Shown here: positions 23,880 through 32,479 of the stretch, piece after piece
Layout of the letters: each line of letters starts with the position of its first letter
Numbering within the stretch: position 1 is the first letter of the stretch
From: JBCBKL01 sp038521825
Lineage (GTDB): Bacteria > Pseudomonadota > Alphaproteobacteria > Rhodobacterales > Rhodobacteraceae
Reading direction: 5' to 3'
Length of the DNA: 64,000 nt
Assembly (NCBI GenBank): GCA_038521825.1
Contig: JBCBKL010000003.1
Coordinates: 62,001 to 126,000 of the forward strand
Made by a program: the position numbers and the translations under genes
The notes under the pieces: generated by a model
The model's database searches: none
What the model was told of the DNA's origin: nothing
Seen by the model: the letters and a program-made list of their open reading frames with translations, nothing else

Positions 23880-25424
23880 ATGGCAGAGGCGGCGGTCCGG
23901 GGACGCAAGCGTGGCGGTGGTGGTGCAGCACGGCGAGCCGAACGGCAGGCCGTATCGTTCGAGACGGCCCGCTTCATCGAGCGCAACATCCCTAATTTCG
24001 AGATCCTGACCCCAGAGGCGTTAGAGATCATCGAAGAGAATGCCGAAATCATCCTCGAAGAGATCGGCGTGAACTTCGTCAGCAACCCCGGTGCTCTGGC
24101 CCGATGGAAAGACGCGGGCGCAGACATCGATGGTGAGCGCGTGCGCCTTCCCAGGGGCCTTGCCCGGAAACTCTGCGCGACGGCACCGGCGTCTTTCACC
24201 CAGCATGCCCGCAATCCCAACCGTTCGGTCGACATCGGGGGTAACAACCTCGTCCTTGCTCCCGTCTACGGGCCGCCCTTCGTGCGCGATGCCGCAGGCG
24301 GACGCCGCTATGCGACAATGGAGGATTTCCGCAACTTCGTGAAGCTTGGCTACATGTCGAAATGGCTGCACCATTCGGGCGGCACGGTCTGCGAACCAAC
24401 GGATGTGGCCGTCAACAAGCGCCATCTCGACATGCTGCACGCTCATATGACGCTGAGCGACAAGCCGTTTATGGGATCGGTGACCGAACCCAGCCGCGCC
24501 CGGGATTCGGTCGAGATGTGCGAGATTCTTTTCGGCAAGGACTTCGTGGCCGAGAATACCGTGATGACCTCCCTCATCAACATCAACTCGCCTTTGACAT
24601 TCGACGACGTGATGATGGGTGCGCTCGAGGTCTATGCAGCGGCGAACCAGGCCTGCATCATTTCGCCCTTCATCGTCGGTGGGGCGATGGCGCCTGTGTC
24701 CGTTGCCGGAACGTTAACGCAAGTGCTTGCAGAGGTGCTGGCAGGCGTAGCCTATTCACAACTCATTAAGCCCGGAGCACCGGTGATCCTTGGTGCTTTC
24801 GTCACGTCAATTGACATGAATTCCGGTGCTCCAACCTTCGGAACACCCGAGGCCGCGCAGATCACCTACGGGGCTGGGCAACTCGCCCGACGCCTTGGTC
24901 TGCCCTACCGGTCTGCGGGATCTTTCTGTGGGTCGAAACTGCCCGATGCACAGGCGGCTTATGAAACCGCGAACAGCCTGAATGTCGGATTGTTGTCAGG
25001 CGTCAACTTCATGCTGCATGCCTGCGGCTGGCTTGAGGGCGGGCTGGTCAGTTCGTACGAAAAGTTCGTGATGGATGCCGATCAGTTGGGCACGCTGCAC
25101 AAGCTCGCGGCGGGGGTCAGCATGGATCAGGAAGCTCAGGCGATGGATGCATTCCGCGAGGTCGGGCCAGCGGGCCACTACCTCGGATGCGCCCATACGC
25201 AGACGCATTTCAAGGATGCATTCTGGAAGTCAGATCTGCTTGATTACAAGCCGTTCGAGACCTGGGAAGAAGAAGGCGCGCGCGACACCCAAGAGCTGGC
25301 AAAACAGCGTGTTATCAGGATGTTGGGTGACTATCGGCAGCCTGCTATGGATCCGTCCATAGCTGAAGGGTTGGGCGACTACATCGCCCGCAAAAAGGCT
25401 GCCGAACCAGATGCCTTCATCTGA
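23880..25424 (+). CDS. Trimethylamine methyltransferase (MttB) superfamily protein, non-pyrrolysine
   Basis: A 514-residue TIM-barrel methyltransferase. The ATG at 23880 is preceded by AGGAG with 9-nt spacing; the first 30 residues are basic and glycine rich. Core segments include ILEEIGVNFVSNPGAL, YGPPFVRDAAGGRRYATMEDF, FVVGGAMAP-type ISPFIVGGAMAPVSVAG, and GPAGHYLGCAHTQTHF near the C-terminus. There is no in-frame TAG, so it belongs to the branch that lacks pyrrolysine, where members such as MtgB demethylate glycine betaine or related quaternary amines onto a corrinoid protein. No corrinoid protein is adjacent, but a RACo-type corrinoid activator lies at 30238-32280. Confidence 0.88.
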   Translation: MAEAAVRGRKRGGGGAARRAERQAVSFETARFIERNIPNFEILTPEALEIIEENAEIILEEIGVNFVSNPGALARWKDAGADIDGERVRLPRGLARKLCATAPASFTQHARNPNRSVDIGGNNLVLAPVYGPPFVRDAAGGRRYATMEDFRNFVKLGYMSKWLHHSGGTVCEPTDVAVNKRHLDMLHAHMTLSDKPFMGSVTEPSRARDSVEMCEILFGKDFVAENTVMTSLININSPLTFDDVMMGALEVYAAANQACIISPFIVGGAMAPVSVAGTLTQVLAEVLAGVAYSQLIKPGAPVILGAFVTSIDMNSGAPTFGTPEAAQITYGAGQLARRLGLPYRSAGSFCGSKLPDAQAAYETANSLNVGLLSGVNFMLHACGWLEGGLVSSYEKFVMDADQLGTLHKLAAGVSMDQEAQAMDAFREVGPAGHYLGCAHTQTHFKDAFWKSDLLDYKPFETWEEEGARDTQELAKQRVIRMLGDYRQPAMDPSIAEGLGDYIARKKAAEPDAFI

Positions 25425-25430
25425 GGATGT

Positions 25431-25727
25431 TCAGGCCGCCTTGGCCTGAGCGGCCCGCAACATCCGCGCCTCGCCCACGATCGCGATCAGGATGTCGATA
25501 TGCTTCAGCAGATGATAGGCTGAATCGTCGTTCAGTCTTTGATCATTGAGAAAGCCCTCGATTTCGATCAGCCGCATCAGGGCGGGCGCCTGTCGTGGCA
25601 GGTTGCCGTAACCCAAAAGGCGAGGCAGGTGTATTTCGCGCCGGTACTCTGCGGCACCGATGCGGGCGGCGCGCATAAGCAGGCGTGGGCGGTGAAGGCA
25701 GTGCAACATGCTCATCAGGTCTTGCAT
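25431..25727 (-). CDS. DUF6477 family protein
   Basis: A 98-residue basic protein with no signal or membrane segment. The pattern LHRPRLLMRAARIGAAEYRRE, followed by LPRLLG and a C-terminal EARMLRAAQ, matches a family that I recall only from Rhodobacterales and that is usually found next to DUF6456 genes. Here too it is divergent from the DUF6456 gene (gap 252 bp with CtrA-like sites). It converges with the MttB-like gene with 6 bp between the stops. The function is unknown. Confidence 0.75.
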   Translation of the reverse strand: MQDLMSMLHCLHRPRLLMRAARIGAAEYRREIHLPRLLGYGNLPRQAPALMRLIEIEGFLNDQRLNDDSAYHLLKHIDILIAIVGEARMLRAAQAKAA

Positions 25728-25837
25728 TTCCGAACTCCAATAACAGTTTCAACGCAGCTCTGAGTCGGCCACGACTGACCCTTAGGTTGCACAACTAAAG
25801 CGGGTGTTGCGTTGTTGGTGGTCGTTCCGTGCGTTCG

Positions 25838-25902
25838 TTTAGCGAAGGTTTATCTTTTAGAAACAATGCTTCAGGCATCGACGGAAATTAACGAACGAGT
25901 AA
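25838..25902. promoter_or_regulatory. CtrA-like sites between the DUF6477 and DUF6456 genes
   Basis: The 252-bp divergent gap 25728-25979 contains TTAA-N7-GTAA at 25888-25902 (one mismatch to the CtrA consensus TTAA-N7-TTAA) and TTTA-N7-TTTA at 25838-25852 (one mismatch in each half). The two are 50 bp apart. The rest of the gap shows no reading frame or structure that I can support. Binding by CtrA is inferred. Confidence 0.4.
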
Positions 25903-25979
25903 TGATGCATCTTTAGGTTGTGTGGATGTTGCTGTGGAACACCGCCGGATAAGTGCGGTTCCGCAAGGGGATGGTACAA

Positions 25980-27134
25980 ATGGATTTGACCCGTGGGTCA
26001 CAAGCAGATGGCACCCTGCTGCCGACATGGGTGCCCGACGGCGCCCGTCTTTATCTGGCGCATACCGAGATAGGCACGCCCATCCGCGAGCTGGCGCGGA
26101 ACGCCGGTTGTCATGCCTCAACAATCCTGCGTCAGATCAGACGGATCGAAATGCGCCGCGACGACCCCTTGATAGACGGTATGCTCCGCAAACTTGGCGC
26201 GGAGCTCGTTCGAGACCTTTCCGAACCTGACATTCAGACAGAAGAGGAAACGCATATCATGCCTGCACAGACCGCTTTGTCTTGCGATGAAGACCATACC
26301 GAGGCGTACCATCAGGATGCCGTTCGGATCCTCCGCCGGTTGTGCGAGACCGGTTCGGTTCTCGCTGTCGCCGCGGAAATGGACAAGGCGGTTGTCGTCC
26401 GGGATGGCGGCGCAGCGGGCGGAAGCCAGCGGACCGGCGTTGTTGGCCGCGAAGTCGCTGAGTTTATGGCGTTGAAGGATTGGATCAGTACCGATTGCAA
26501 AGGGCGGATTGCACGGTACCGGATCACGGCGGCGGGCCGCCAGGCTTTGGAAGAGTTGATGGCCGAAACAGCACCGGACCAAGCTGCCGTTCCTGGTTTC
26601 AACGAAGCGATGACACCCTTCATGTCGCAGCACTGCGAATGGGCCGAAAAAACTGTTGAGGAGCCGGAGACGGGCAAGGTCCAGCGCGTTCGCTACAACC
26701 TTGCGGAATCGCCACTGACCGCTCTCGCGCGCCGTCGCGACAAGGATGGCCAGCCGTTCCTCTCCGACGATCTCGTCAGCGCCGGCGAGCGGCTGCGGGA
26801 AGACTTTGAGTTGGCCCAGATGGGGACGCGTGTTGCCCAGAACTGGGATCGGTTCCTGACCGGTGGCGCGCGGGGCAGCTTCGGTTCGGGCAGTTCGATC
26901 GGAAATGGCCCCGAGGCCGCCCGAAGCCGCGTTGCGGCCGCATTGGCTGATCTCGGGCCGGGGTTGTCGGATGTTGTCCTTCGCTGCTGCTGCTATCTCG
27001 AAGGCCTGGAAACGGCTGAGAAAAAGCTGGGCTGGTCAGCCCGGTCCGGCAAGATAGTGCTGCGTATTGGGCTGCAGCGGCTCAAACGCCATTATGACGA
27101 AACGACAGGGCCAGGTGGCGGCCTTATCGGCTAG
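25980..27134 (+). CDS. DUF6456 domain-containing protein
   Basis: A 384-residue cytoplasmic protein. The ATG at 25980 is chosen because AAGGGG lies 9 nt upstream; a second ATG at 25971 overlaps that site. Residues about 12-55 look like a helix-turn-helix (YLAHTEIGTPIRELARNAGCHASTILRQIRRIEMRRDDPL). The middle has a winged-helix-like part (LKDWISTDCKGRIARYRITAAGRQAL). The C-terminal 140 residues are the DUF6456 region (SPLTALARRRDKDGQPFLSDDLVSAGERLREDFELAQMG). It is probably a DNA-binding regulator. The CtrA-like sites upstream suggest a place in the cell-cycle or gene transfer agent network of Rhodobacterales, but this is inference. Confidence 0.8.
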   Translation: MDLTRGSQADGTLLPTWVPDGARLYLAHTEIGTPIRELARNAGCHASTILRQIRRIEMRRDDPLIDGMLRKLGAELVRDLSEPDIQTEEETHIMPAQTALSCDEDHTEAYHQDAVRILRRLCETGSVLAVAAEMDKAVVVRDGGAAGGSQRTGVVGREVAEFMALKDWISTDCKGRIARYRITAAGRQALEELMAETAPDQAAVPGFNEAMTPFMSQHCEWAEKTVEEPETGKVQRVRYNLAESPLTALARRRDKDGQPFLSDDLVSAGERLREDFELAQMGTRVAQNWDRFLTGGARGSFGSGSSIGNGPEAARSRVAAALADLGPGLSDVVLRCCCYLEGLETAEKKLGWSARSGKIVLRIGLQRLKRHYDETTGPGGGLIG

Positions 27135-27242
27135 CCTGTTCCTGCGACGGCGCCGCCTTACGGAGCAGCGGGCGGCGCCGACATACCAGATATTTGGCAG
27201 ATGCGAGGGTCGGCTGCCCATGTCATTCGTGGACCAAATTCT

Positions 27243-27316
27243 TGGAGCGGGTAACGGGAATCGAACCCGTAACTTAAGCTTGGGAAGCTCGCGTGATACC
27301 TTTTCACCATACCCGC
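27243..27316 (-). tRNA. tRNA-Gly (anticodon CCC)
   Basis: On the minus strand the 74-nt sequence, CCA included, folds as a cloverleaf. Acceptor stem GCGGGTA with TACCCGC; D stem GTGA/TCAC; anticodon loop TTCCCAA giving CCC; T stem ACGGG/CCCGT around TTCGATT. The discriminator base is T and CCA is genome encoded. Anticodon stem pairing is imperfect at its outer end (C27 opposite A43), as in other bacterial glyU genes only partly. It reads GGG codons. The plus-strand open frame across it (27067-27384) is spurious. Confidence 0.95.
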
Positions 27317-27497
27317 ATGGGTCGCTGTGGATAATCCCCCGATCCGGAACCGTCAAGGATCGTAATCTTCTGCACAAATGGTAGCGCCTCAGGCGCTGTT
27401 GCGCGGCGGCAACTCTGCCGGAAGTCGCAACGAAAGCCCCGGTGCCGGTTTGATGCTGAACCGCATCAGTGCTAACGCCTTTTTGGTGGTAACGGGA

Positions 27498-28172
27498 ATG
27501 GAAGATTTAAAGGGAATGCCAACGATACGAGTGAGCATGCTGCTGCTCGCTGCCGGATTTCTTTCGGCATGCGGCGGCGGCGGAGATGGTGACGGGCTGA
27601 AGGCGGAACTGACGCGATCGGCGATTGTTCCAACTGGCAGCGGTTCGGTTTCGCCGGGTTTGGGGTCGACCGAGGAATTACGGTCGATCAGTTCAACATC
27701 CGGGCTGGTGCAGTTCGCGACGGGTCTTGATGGGGACAGGGGGCAAGCGGTCGCGGCAGCGGGCGTTGTGTCTTCTAATGTCGGCCCTGCGGTTACGACT
27801 GGAACGGCAACGTACTCAACGCAGTATCAGTATACAGTCTTGGACGAGGTCGAACGGTCGTCCACGTCGATTGATGGAAGGCGCGCAACAATCCCTCAGC
27901 GCAACATTCAGCTTCGCGCAGATTTTGATGCCGGAACCCTGGATGGCTCCACAAGCGATCTGACGATTGACGCCCAGATCGCGGGCCAAAACATTTCCGG
28001 TAGCGCTGAAGTTGATTACTTCTTTGTGGGCGTCGGAGGTGAACCTCCTGTCAGCGGATCGATTGCTGGGGATATTGCGGGCCGGATCGGCAGCACCGGG
28101 GTAGTGGGTGCCATCGCTGGCCATGACAGCAATACAGTTGTTGCCGGCGGCTTTGTCGGAACACGCAACTAG
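27498..28172 (+). CDS. Putative Slam-dependent surface lipoprotein
   Basis: A 224-residue lipoprotein. The N-terminus MEDLKGMPTIRVSMLLLAAGFLSACGGGG has a lipobox LSAC followed by the Gly-rich tether seen in many surface-exposed lipoproteins. ATG at 27498 is taken; 27516 and 27537 are alternatives. The C-terminal half alternates as beta strands and ends in VSGSIAGDIAGRIGSTGVVGAIAGHDSNTVVAGGFVGTRN-type Gly/Ala repeats, like the C-terminal barrel of TbpB and related Slam cargoes (G-x-F-x-G pattern). The next gene, 34 bp on, encodes a Slam-like exporter, so it is taken as its cargo. The ligand is unknown. Confidence 0.72.
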   Translation: MEDLKGMPTIRVSMLLLAAGFLSACGGGGDGDGLKAELTRSAIVPTGSGSVSPGLGSTEELRSISSTSGLVQFATGLDGDRGQAVAAAGVVSSNVGPAVTTGTATYSTQYQYTVLDEVERSSTSIDGRRATIPQRNIQLRADFDAGTLDGSTSDLTIDAQIAGQNISGSAEVDYFFVGVGGEPPVSGSIAGDIAGRIGSTGVVGAIAGHDSNTVVAGGFVGTRN

Positions 28173-28206
28173 CCACTCTGATCCGGTTAAAAGGGCACCC
28201 GCCATT

Positions 28207-29403
28207 GTGCGCGGCGCCCTCTTTGTGTTGTGGATCTGCCTTCTCTGCCTAGGGGGCGCCGATCGGCTGCAGGCCAGCGACGCTGCTTGGCAGGCGCGCT
28301 TCGAAACAGCAGTGCTGGCCCGGGCCGAGGGAGATTACGACGCGGCTATCAAGGCCTTGCGGGCCCTTCTGCGCGAGCAGCCGGATAATCTCGCGGCCAG
28401 ACAGGAACTCGGCTATGCGCTGATCCTCGATGGTCAATACGCGGCAGCCCAGTATCATTTCGAGATACTCGCCGCGCGGACGCCGTCAGACGACGATCGG
28501 GCGCTTTATCGTGCGGTGCTGCGAAGGATCTATTCCGAGCGTCCATTCGGGCTCGACCTTATATTGGCCTGGGTGCCGTCTTCGAACCTCAATGGCGGAT
28601 CATCGGAGGCGTCTCTGGATACGGCGCTAGGTGTGCTGCCTATCGATGACGGCTCTCGCGCCGTGTCGGGCTGGAGCCAGACGGTCGGGCTGGGGGGCTA
28701 CGCTCGCGCACCACTGGATTTGCGCAACCGTGTCATCTTTAGCTGGTCAGCGACAAACACCCGATACTCGGACCTGCTGGAAGACGAACGTCAGCTTGAA
28801 GCGGCTGTGACCTGGCAGCATGTCAGGTCGCGCAACAGCTATGCGCTGAGACTGGGGTGGCTTGAACAGGAGCAGGCGGACGAGCGGCGGCAGCAGGAGG
28901 CGGTCACGATATCCGGGTCTCACCTCCAGGGTCGGCGGGGCCGCATCGACTGGTCGCTCAGCCAGGCAAATGACGACTACCGGTTCCGGCCCACAAAGAA
29001 CGGTGACGAAAAGACCGCCAGCTTTCGGTACAACTGGCTTTTGCCCCGCAACCAGACGGTGTGGCTGGGACTGTTGTTGGAGGACGGCACCCGGGAAGCG
29101 GATCACCTGAGCTTGTTCGGGACGATTCTGCAGGCGGGCGGCCGCAAGGTCTTTCGTAACGGGGTTTCGATAGATACCACGATCTCGTTCGGTGATCGCG
29201 ATTTCGACGGGGTCTTTCCTTTGCAGTCCGTTGCCCGCGAGGACCGGTTCACCGAAATCAGCACCTTCTTGCAGGACAGCCGCATTAACTGGAAAGGGTT
29301 TACGCCCCGCACGAAATGTCGTTCGCGTTTCAACACATCCAATATCGCATTGTTCGATGCGACGACATACGAATGTTCGCTCGAACTGACCCGTCGGTTC
29401 TAG
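28207..29403 (+). CDS. Slam-type surface lipoprotein assembly modifier (DUF560 barrel)
   Basis: An about 398-residue outer membrane protein. It has a signal peptide (ALFVLWICLLCLGG, cut near LQAS), then TPR-like helices at about 25-110 (GDYDAAIKALRALLREQPDNLAARQELGYALILDGQYAAAQYHFE), then a C-terminal barrel (about 120-398) with YxxxLRLGW-type strands and a terminal Phe. This N-TPR/C-barrel layout is that of Slam (type XI secretion), which moves lipoproteins to the cell surface. GTG at 28207 is the preferred start (AAGGG 11 nt upstream); the frame is open further up within the cargo gene. It is 90 or so residues shorter than neisserial Slam1. Confidence 0.8.
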   Translation: MRGALFVLWICLLCLGGADRLQASDAAWQARFETAVLARAEGDYDAAIKALRALLREQPDNLAARQELGYALILDGQYAAAQYHFEILAARTPSDDDRALYRAVLRRIYSERPFGLDLILAWVPSSNLNGGSSEASLDTALGVLPIDDGSRAVSGWSQTVGLGGYARAPLDLRNRVIFSWSATNTRYSDLLEDERQLEAAVTWQHVRSRNSYALRLGWLEQEQADERRQQEAVTISGSHLQGRRGRIDWSLSQANDDYRFRPTKNGDEKTASFRYNWLLPRNQTVWLGLLLEDGTREADHLSLFGTILQAGGRKVFRNGVSIDTTISFGDRDFDGVFPLQSVAREDRFTEISTFLQDSRINWKGFTPRTKCRSRFNTSNIALFDATTYECSLELTRRF

Positions 29404-29407
29404 GGGC

Positions 29408-30241
29408 TTAGGGGCAGGTCGCGGTATAGAGATTGATCAGGGCCGGTATCCGCAGCCCGTTTTTGGTCTGATACTTTGCAAAACTTGCGGCGATGTTCTC
29501 CCGCACGATCGCGCGGTCCTGTTCGGTGCCTTCGAAATGGCGCAGGACACTGTTGGCGGGCCCCAGATGGCTGCTCATTGTCGCGGCATCCTCCAGCGCG
29601 CCGGCGGCGAGTTCGACGGGAACCTCTTCGACCGCGACATGGTCCAGACCGGCTTGTCGCAATTGTGGGAGGATCCGCGCTGGGTCTTCGAAGGCGAAGG
29701 GACCCGGCAGCGTCCTATCACTCTTAGGCGGATCGCCCAGATGCGCACGAGCGGCTGCAGCGGCTTCCATGAACCACGGATTTTGTGGCGCGGGCCCCCA
29801 AGTTGCCATGACAAGCCGGGCGCCGGGTGTCAGACCGGTTGCAATGTTGCGAAAGGCTGCGGCTGTGTCGGCAAAGAACATGACGCCGAAGCGGGAAATC
29901 ATCACATCGGATTGGTTCGCGAATGGGTGGATCTGGGCGTCAGCCGCGATCAGATCGATCCGGGCGCCCATGTGGCCCTTCACCCGCTGACGTGCCAGAT
30001 CGAGAAGCGTGGGGGAGATATCAAGGCCTGTAACACGACCCCCTGGACCAACCCGTTGTGCCGCGGCCAGAACGCTGTCGCCGGTGCCGCATCCAAGGTC
30101 GAGAACGGATTCCCCGGCCTGCAGATCCGCTCGCTCAAGCAGCATGTCGAGCACCGGGGCCAGCGTCAGATCCATCTGGCGTTGATAGGTGACCCAGCTG
30201 ACCTGACCGGCCCAGAATTCCGCCTGATCCGCGTTGCTCAT
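29408..30241 (-). CDS. Class I SAM-dependent methyltransferase
   Basis: A 277-residue methyltransferase of the UbiE/COQ5-like group. Motif I is VLDLGCGTGDSVLAAA (about residues 46-61), acidic motif II GLDISPTLL, and post-motif IADAQIHPF and VMISRFGVMFF. The substrate is unknown. It overlaps the RACo gene by 4 nt (ATGA at 30238-30241), so it is translated from the same mRNA. Its role in methyl transfer chemistry is thus possible, but many operon neighbours are unrelated. Confidence 0.85.
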   Translation of the reverse strand: MSNADQAEFWAGQVSWVTYQRQMDLTLAPVLDMLLERADLQAGESVLDLGCGTGDSVLAAAQRVGPGGRVTGLDISPTLLDLARQRVKGHMGARIDLIAADAQIHPFANQSDVMISRFGVMFFADTAAAFRNIATGLTPGARLVMATWGPAPQNPWFMEAAAAARAHLGDPPKSDRTLPGPFAFEDPARILPQLRQAGLDHVAVEEVPVELAAGALEDAATMSSHLGPANSVLRHFEGTEQDRAIVRENIAASFAKYQTKNGLRIPALINLYTATCP

Positions 30242-32280
30242 CCGCGCCGCCTGCGTCTGCGGCCTGTCTCTGCCTCTCCGCCGCCCATGTTAAAGGCGAC
30301 CTTGGGTAGCGGCACGACGGAATTAAGGATCGGGAAGGGGTCGGCCGAATTCGGGATGGCCGAAGCGTTCACGAAATGCTCCTGAAATTTGGGCTCTATC
30401 GCGGTTTCGACCTTGGTGATCTTGCGCACGGTCTCTTCGATTTCGGCCCTGGCCGCGACGTTACAAAGCGCGATGCGTGCACCTGTGCCCGCCGCATTAC
30501 CGGCGCTCGAAACCTTGTCGAGGGGTGCGTCGGGTATCATGCCCAGAACCATCGCGTGTTTGGTCGAGATATGCGCGCCGAAGGCCCCGGCCAACACGAC
30601 CCGATCCACGCTCTCCACCGGCATCTCGTCCATCAGCAGCCGCGCCCCGGCATAAAGCGCCGATTTGGCGAGCTGGATGGCGCGGATGTCGCCCTGGGTC
30701 ACGGTGATCCGCGGGCCGCCATCGGCTGTTCCGTCATAGACGAGGTATGCGTTCGTGCGCCCCTCGGCGACGTTGCGATCCGTTCCGGTTTGCGCGGCCG
30801 ACCCGATCAGACCGGACGCGTCCAACAATCCGGCCATGCGCATCTCAGCCACCGCTTCGATGATGCCCGAACCGCAGATGCCGGTGATCCCGCTGCCGGC
30901 GGTTGCCTCGGCAAAGCCGGGTTCGTCCGACCAGAGATCAGAGCCAATCACGCGAAAGCGGGGTTCTTTCGTCTCCGGGTCGATCTCGATCCGCTCGATT
31001 GCGCCGGGTGCCGCACGCTGGCCCGAGCTGATCTGCGCGCCCTCAAAGGCGGGGCCGGTGGGCGAAGAGCAGGCGAGCACCCGGTCCTTGTTGCCCAACA
31101 GGATCTCGGCATTGGTGCCAACATCCACGACAAGCATCAGATCGTCGGATTTGCCGGGCTCTTCGCTGAGCGCCACAGCCGCTGCATCCGCGCCCACATG
31201 CCCCGCGATGCAGGGCAGCACGAACACGCGGGCGGCACCATTCATCGCGGTCAGCCCCAATTCGTGCGCGTCGAGCGAGATGGACGAGGACGTGGCCAAT
31301 GCGAACGGGGCTTGGCCCAGTTCTACCGGATCGATACCCAACAGCAGATGATGCATAACCGGATTGCAGACAAAAACGGTTTCCACGATCAGTGCAGGGT
31401 CGATCCCGGCCTCGGTCGCAATGGTTTCGGTCAGGCCATTGATCGCCGTACGCACCGCTGCCGTCATTTCGACGTCGCCGCCGGGGTTCATCATCGAATA
31501 GCTGACCCGGCTCATGAGGTCCTCGCCAAACCGAATCTGGGGGTTCATCACGCCCGAGGAGGCTTTGACCTCGCCGGTCGCCAGGTCACAAAGATGGGCC
31601 GCAATGGTCGTTGAACCCAGATCGATGGCAAGGCCGAAAAGGCCGTCTTCGTGCAGGCCGGGCCAGATGTCGATGACGCGATGTACCGCGTCCTGGTGGC
31701 CCTTATGCAGGGCGACGGTGACCTGCCATTTGCCCTTGCGTAGCGTGGGTTGCAGGCGTGTCATGAGGTCAAGGCCAGCGGTGACGCCCGGAATATCCCA
31801 TTGCTCGCGGAGCGCGCGCGCAAGGCGTTCAAGATCGCCGGTGGGTTCGTGCATATCAGGCTGATCCACCGTCACAAAGTAAAGGCGCGTGGCCGGGTCC
31901 ATGGTGATTGTGCGGGCGGTTGCGGCCTTGCGAACGACCTGACGGTGTACCTGGCTTTCGGGCGGTACGTCGATGACCACATCGCCCTGTACACTGGCTT
32001 GACAGCCCAGGCGGCGGCCCTCTGGCAGACCCCGCTTTTCGTCATACCGCGCCTCGACCGCGTTCCATTCGGATAGTGCGTTGTCCTTTACGGTGACGCC
32101 GTGTTTGGGAAACGCGCCATAGCTTGGCGTGATCTGGCATTTCGAGCAGATGCCCCGCCCGCCGCAGACCGAATCGAGATCGACGCCAAGCTGCCGGGCG
32201 GCTGTCAGGATAGGGGTGCCAACGGGAAAGCGCCCGCGTTTCCCCGAAGGGGTAAAGATGACGAGTGGGTCGGTGCTCAT
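30238..32280 (-). CDS. RACo-type corrinoid activation protein (2Fe-2S plus ASKHA domain)
   Basis: A 680-residue protein. The N-terminal 2Fe-2S ferredoxin domain has Cys39, Cys45, Cys48 (CGGRGICSKC) and Cys93 (LGCQ). A linker follows, then the DUF4445/ASKHA ATPase fold with GLAIDLGSTTIAAHLCDLATGEV (phosphate 1), VVDVGTNAEILLGN, the GICGSGIIEAVAEM loop and VVLAGAFGAH. This is the design of reductive activators (RACo, RamA-like) that reduce the inactive Co(II) state of corrinoid proteins using ATP. It fits with the MttB-like gene 5 kb away. The last residues are an arginine run, RRRRRRG. Divergent from guaB. Confidence 0.88.
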   Translation of the reverse strand: MSTDPLVIFTPSGKRGRFPVGTPILTAARQLGVDLDSVCGGRGICSKCQITPSYGAFPKHGVTVKDNALSEWNAVEARYDEKRGLPEGRRLGCQASVQGDVVIDVPPESQVHRQVVRKAATARTITMDPATRLYFVTVDQPDMHEPTGDLERLARALREQWDIPGVTAGLDLMTRLQPTLRKGKWQVTVALHKGHQDAVHRVIDIWPGLHEDGLFGLAIDLGSTTIAAHLCDLATGEVKASSGVMNPQIRFGEDLMSRVSYSMMNPGGDVEMTAAVRTAINGLTETIATEAGIDPALIVETVFVCNPVMHHLLLGIDPVELGQAPFALATSSSISLDAHELGLTAMNGAARVFVLPCIAGHVGADAAAVALSEEPGKSDDLMLVVDVGTNAEILLGNKDRVLACSSPTGPAFEGAQISSGQRAAPGAIERIEIDPETKEPRFRVIGSDLWSDEPGFAEATAGSGITGICGSGIIEAVAEMRMAGLLDASGLIGSAAQTGTDRNVAEGRTNAYLVYDGTADGGPRITVTQGDIRAIQLAKSALYAGARLLMDEMPVESVDRVVLAGAFGAHISTKHAMVLGMIPDAPLDKVSSAGNAAGTGARIALCNVAARAEIEETVRKITKVETAIEPKFQEHFVNASAIPNSADPFPILNSVVPLPKVAFNMGGGEAETGRRRRRRG

Positions 32281-32479
32281 ATCGATAACTGCATTCTTTG
32301 TTCGGCGCACAATAGGGTCTGGTGCCGAAAGAAAAAGACATGGGGCGACACTTTATCGGTGCTCCACGCCAGAACCTTGCCGGAAGGTGCGTCCTATCGC
32401 CCGCTTTATTTGCCCCTTTCCATTTCGCAGCCGCCGTGAAATAGGAAAGCGCCAACCGATGTTTCCCAGGAGAGGTCCA

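Noticed and set aside
25953..25979. Longer N-terminus for the DUF6456 protein from 25953 or 25971
   Set aside because: The AAGGGG ribosome-binding site lies inside that extension and is 9 nt from the ATG at 25980.
27067..27384. Plus-strand 105-codon frame across the tRNA-Gly gene
   Set aside because: It contains the GNGNRTRN stretch that is the usual translation of an antisense tRNA, and the cloverleaf on the minus strand is complete.
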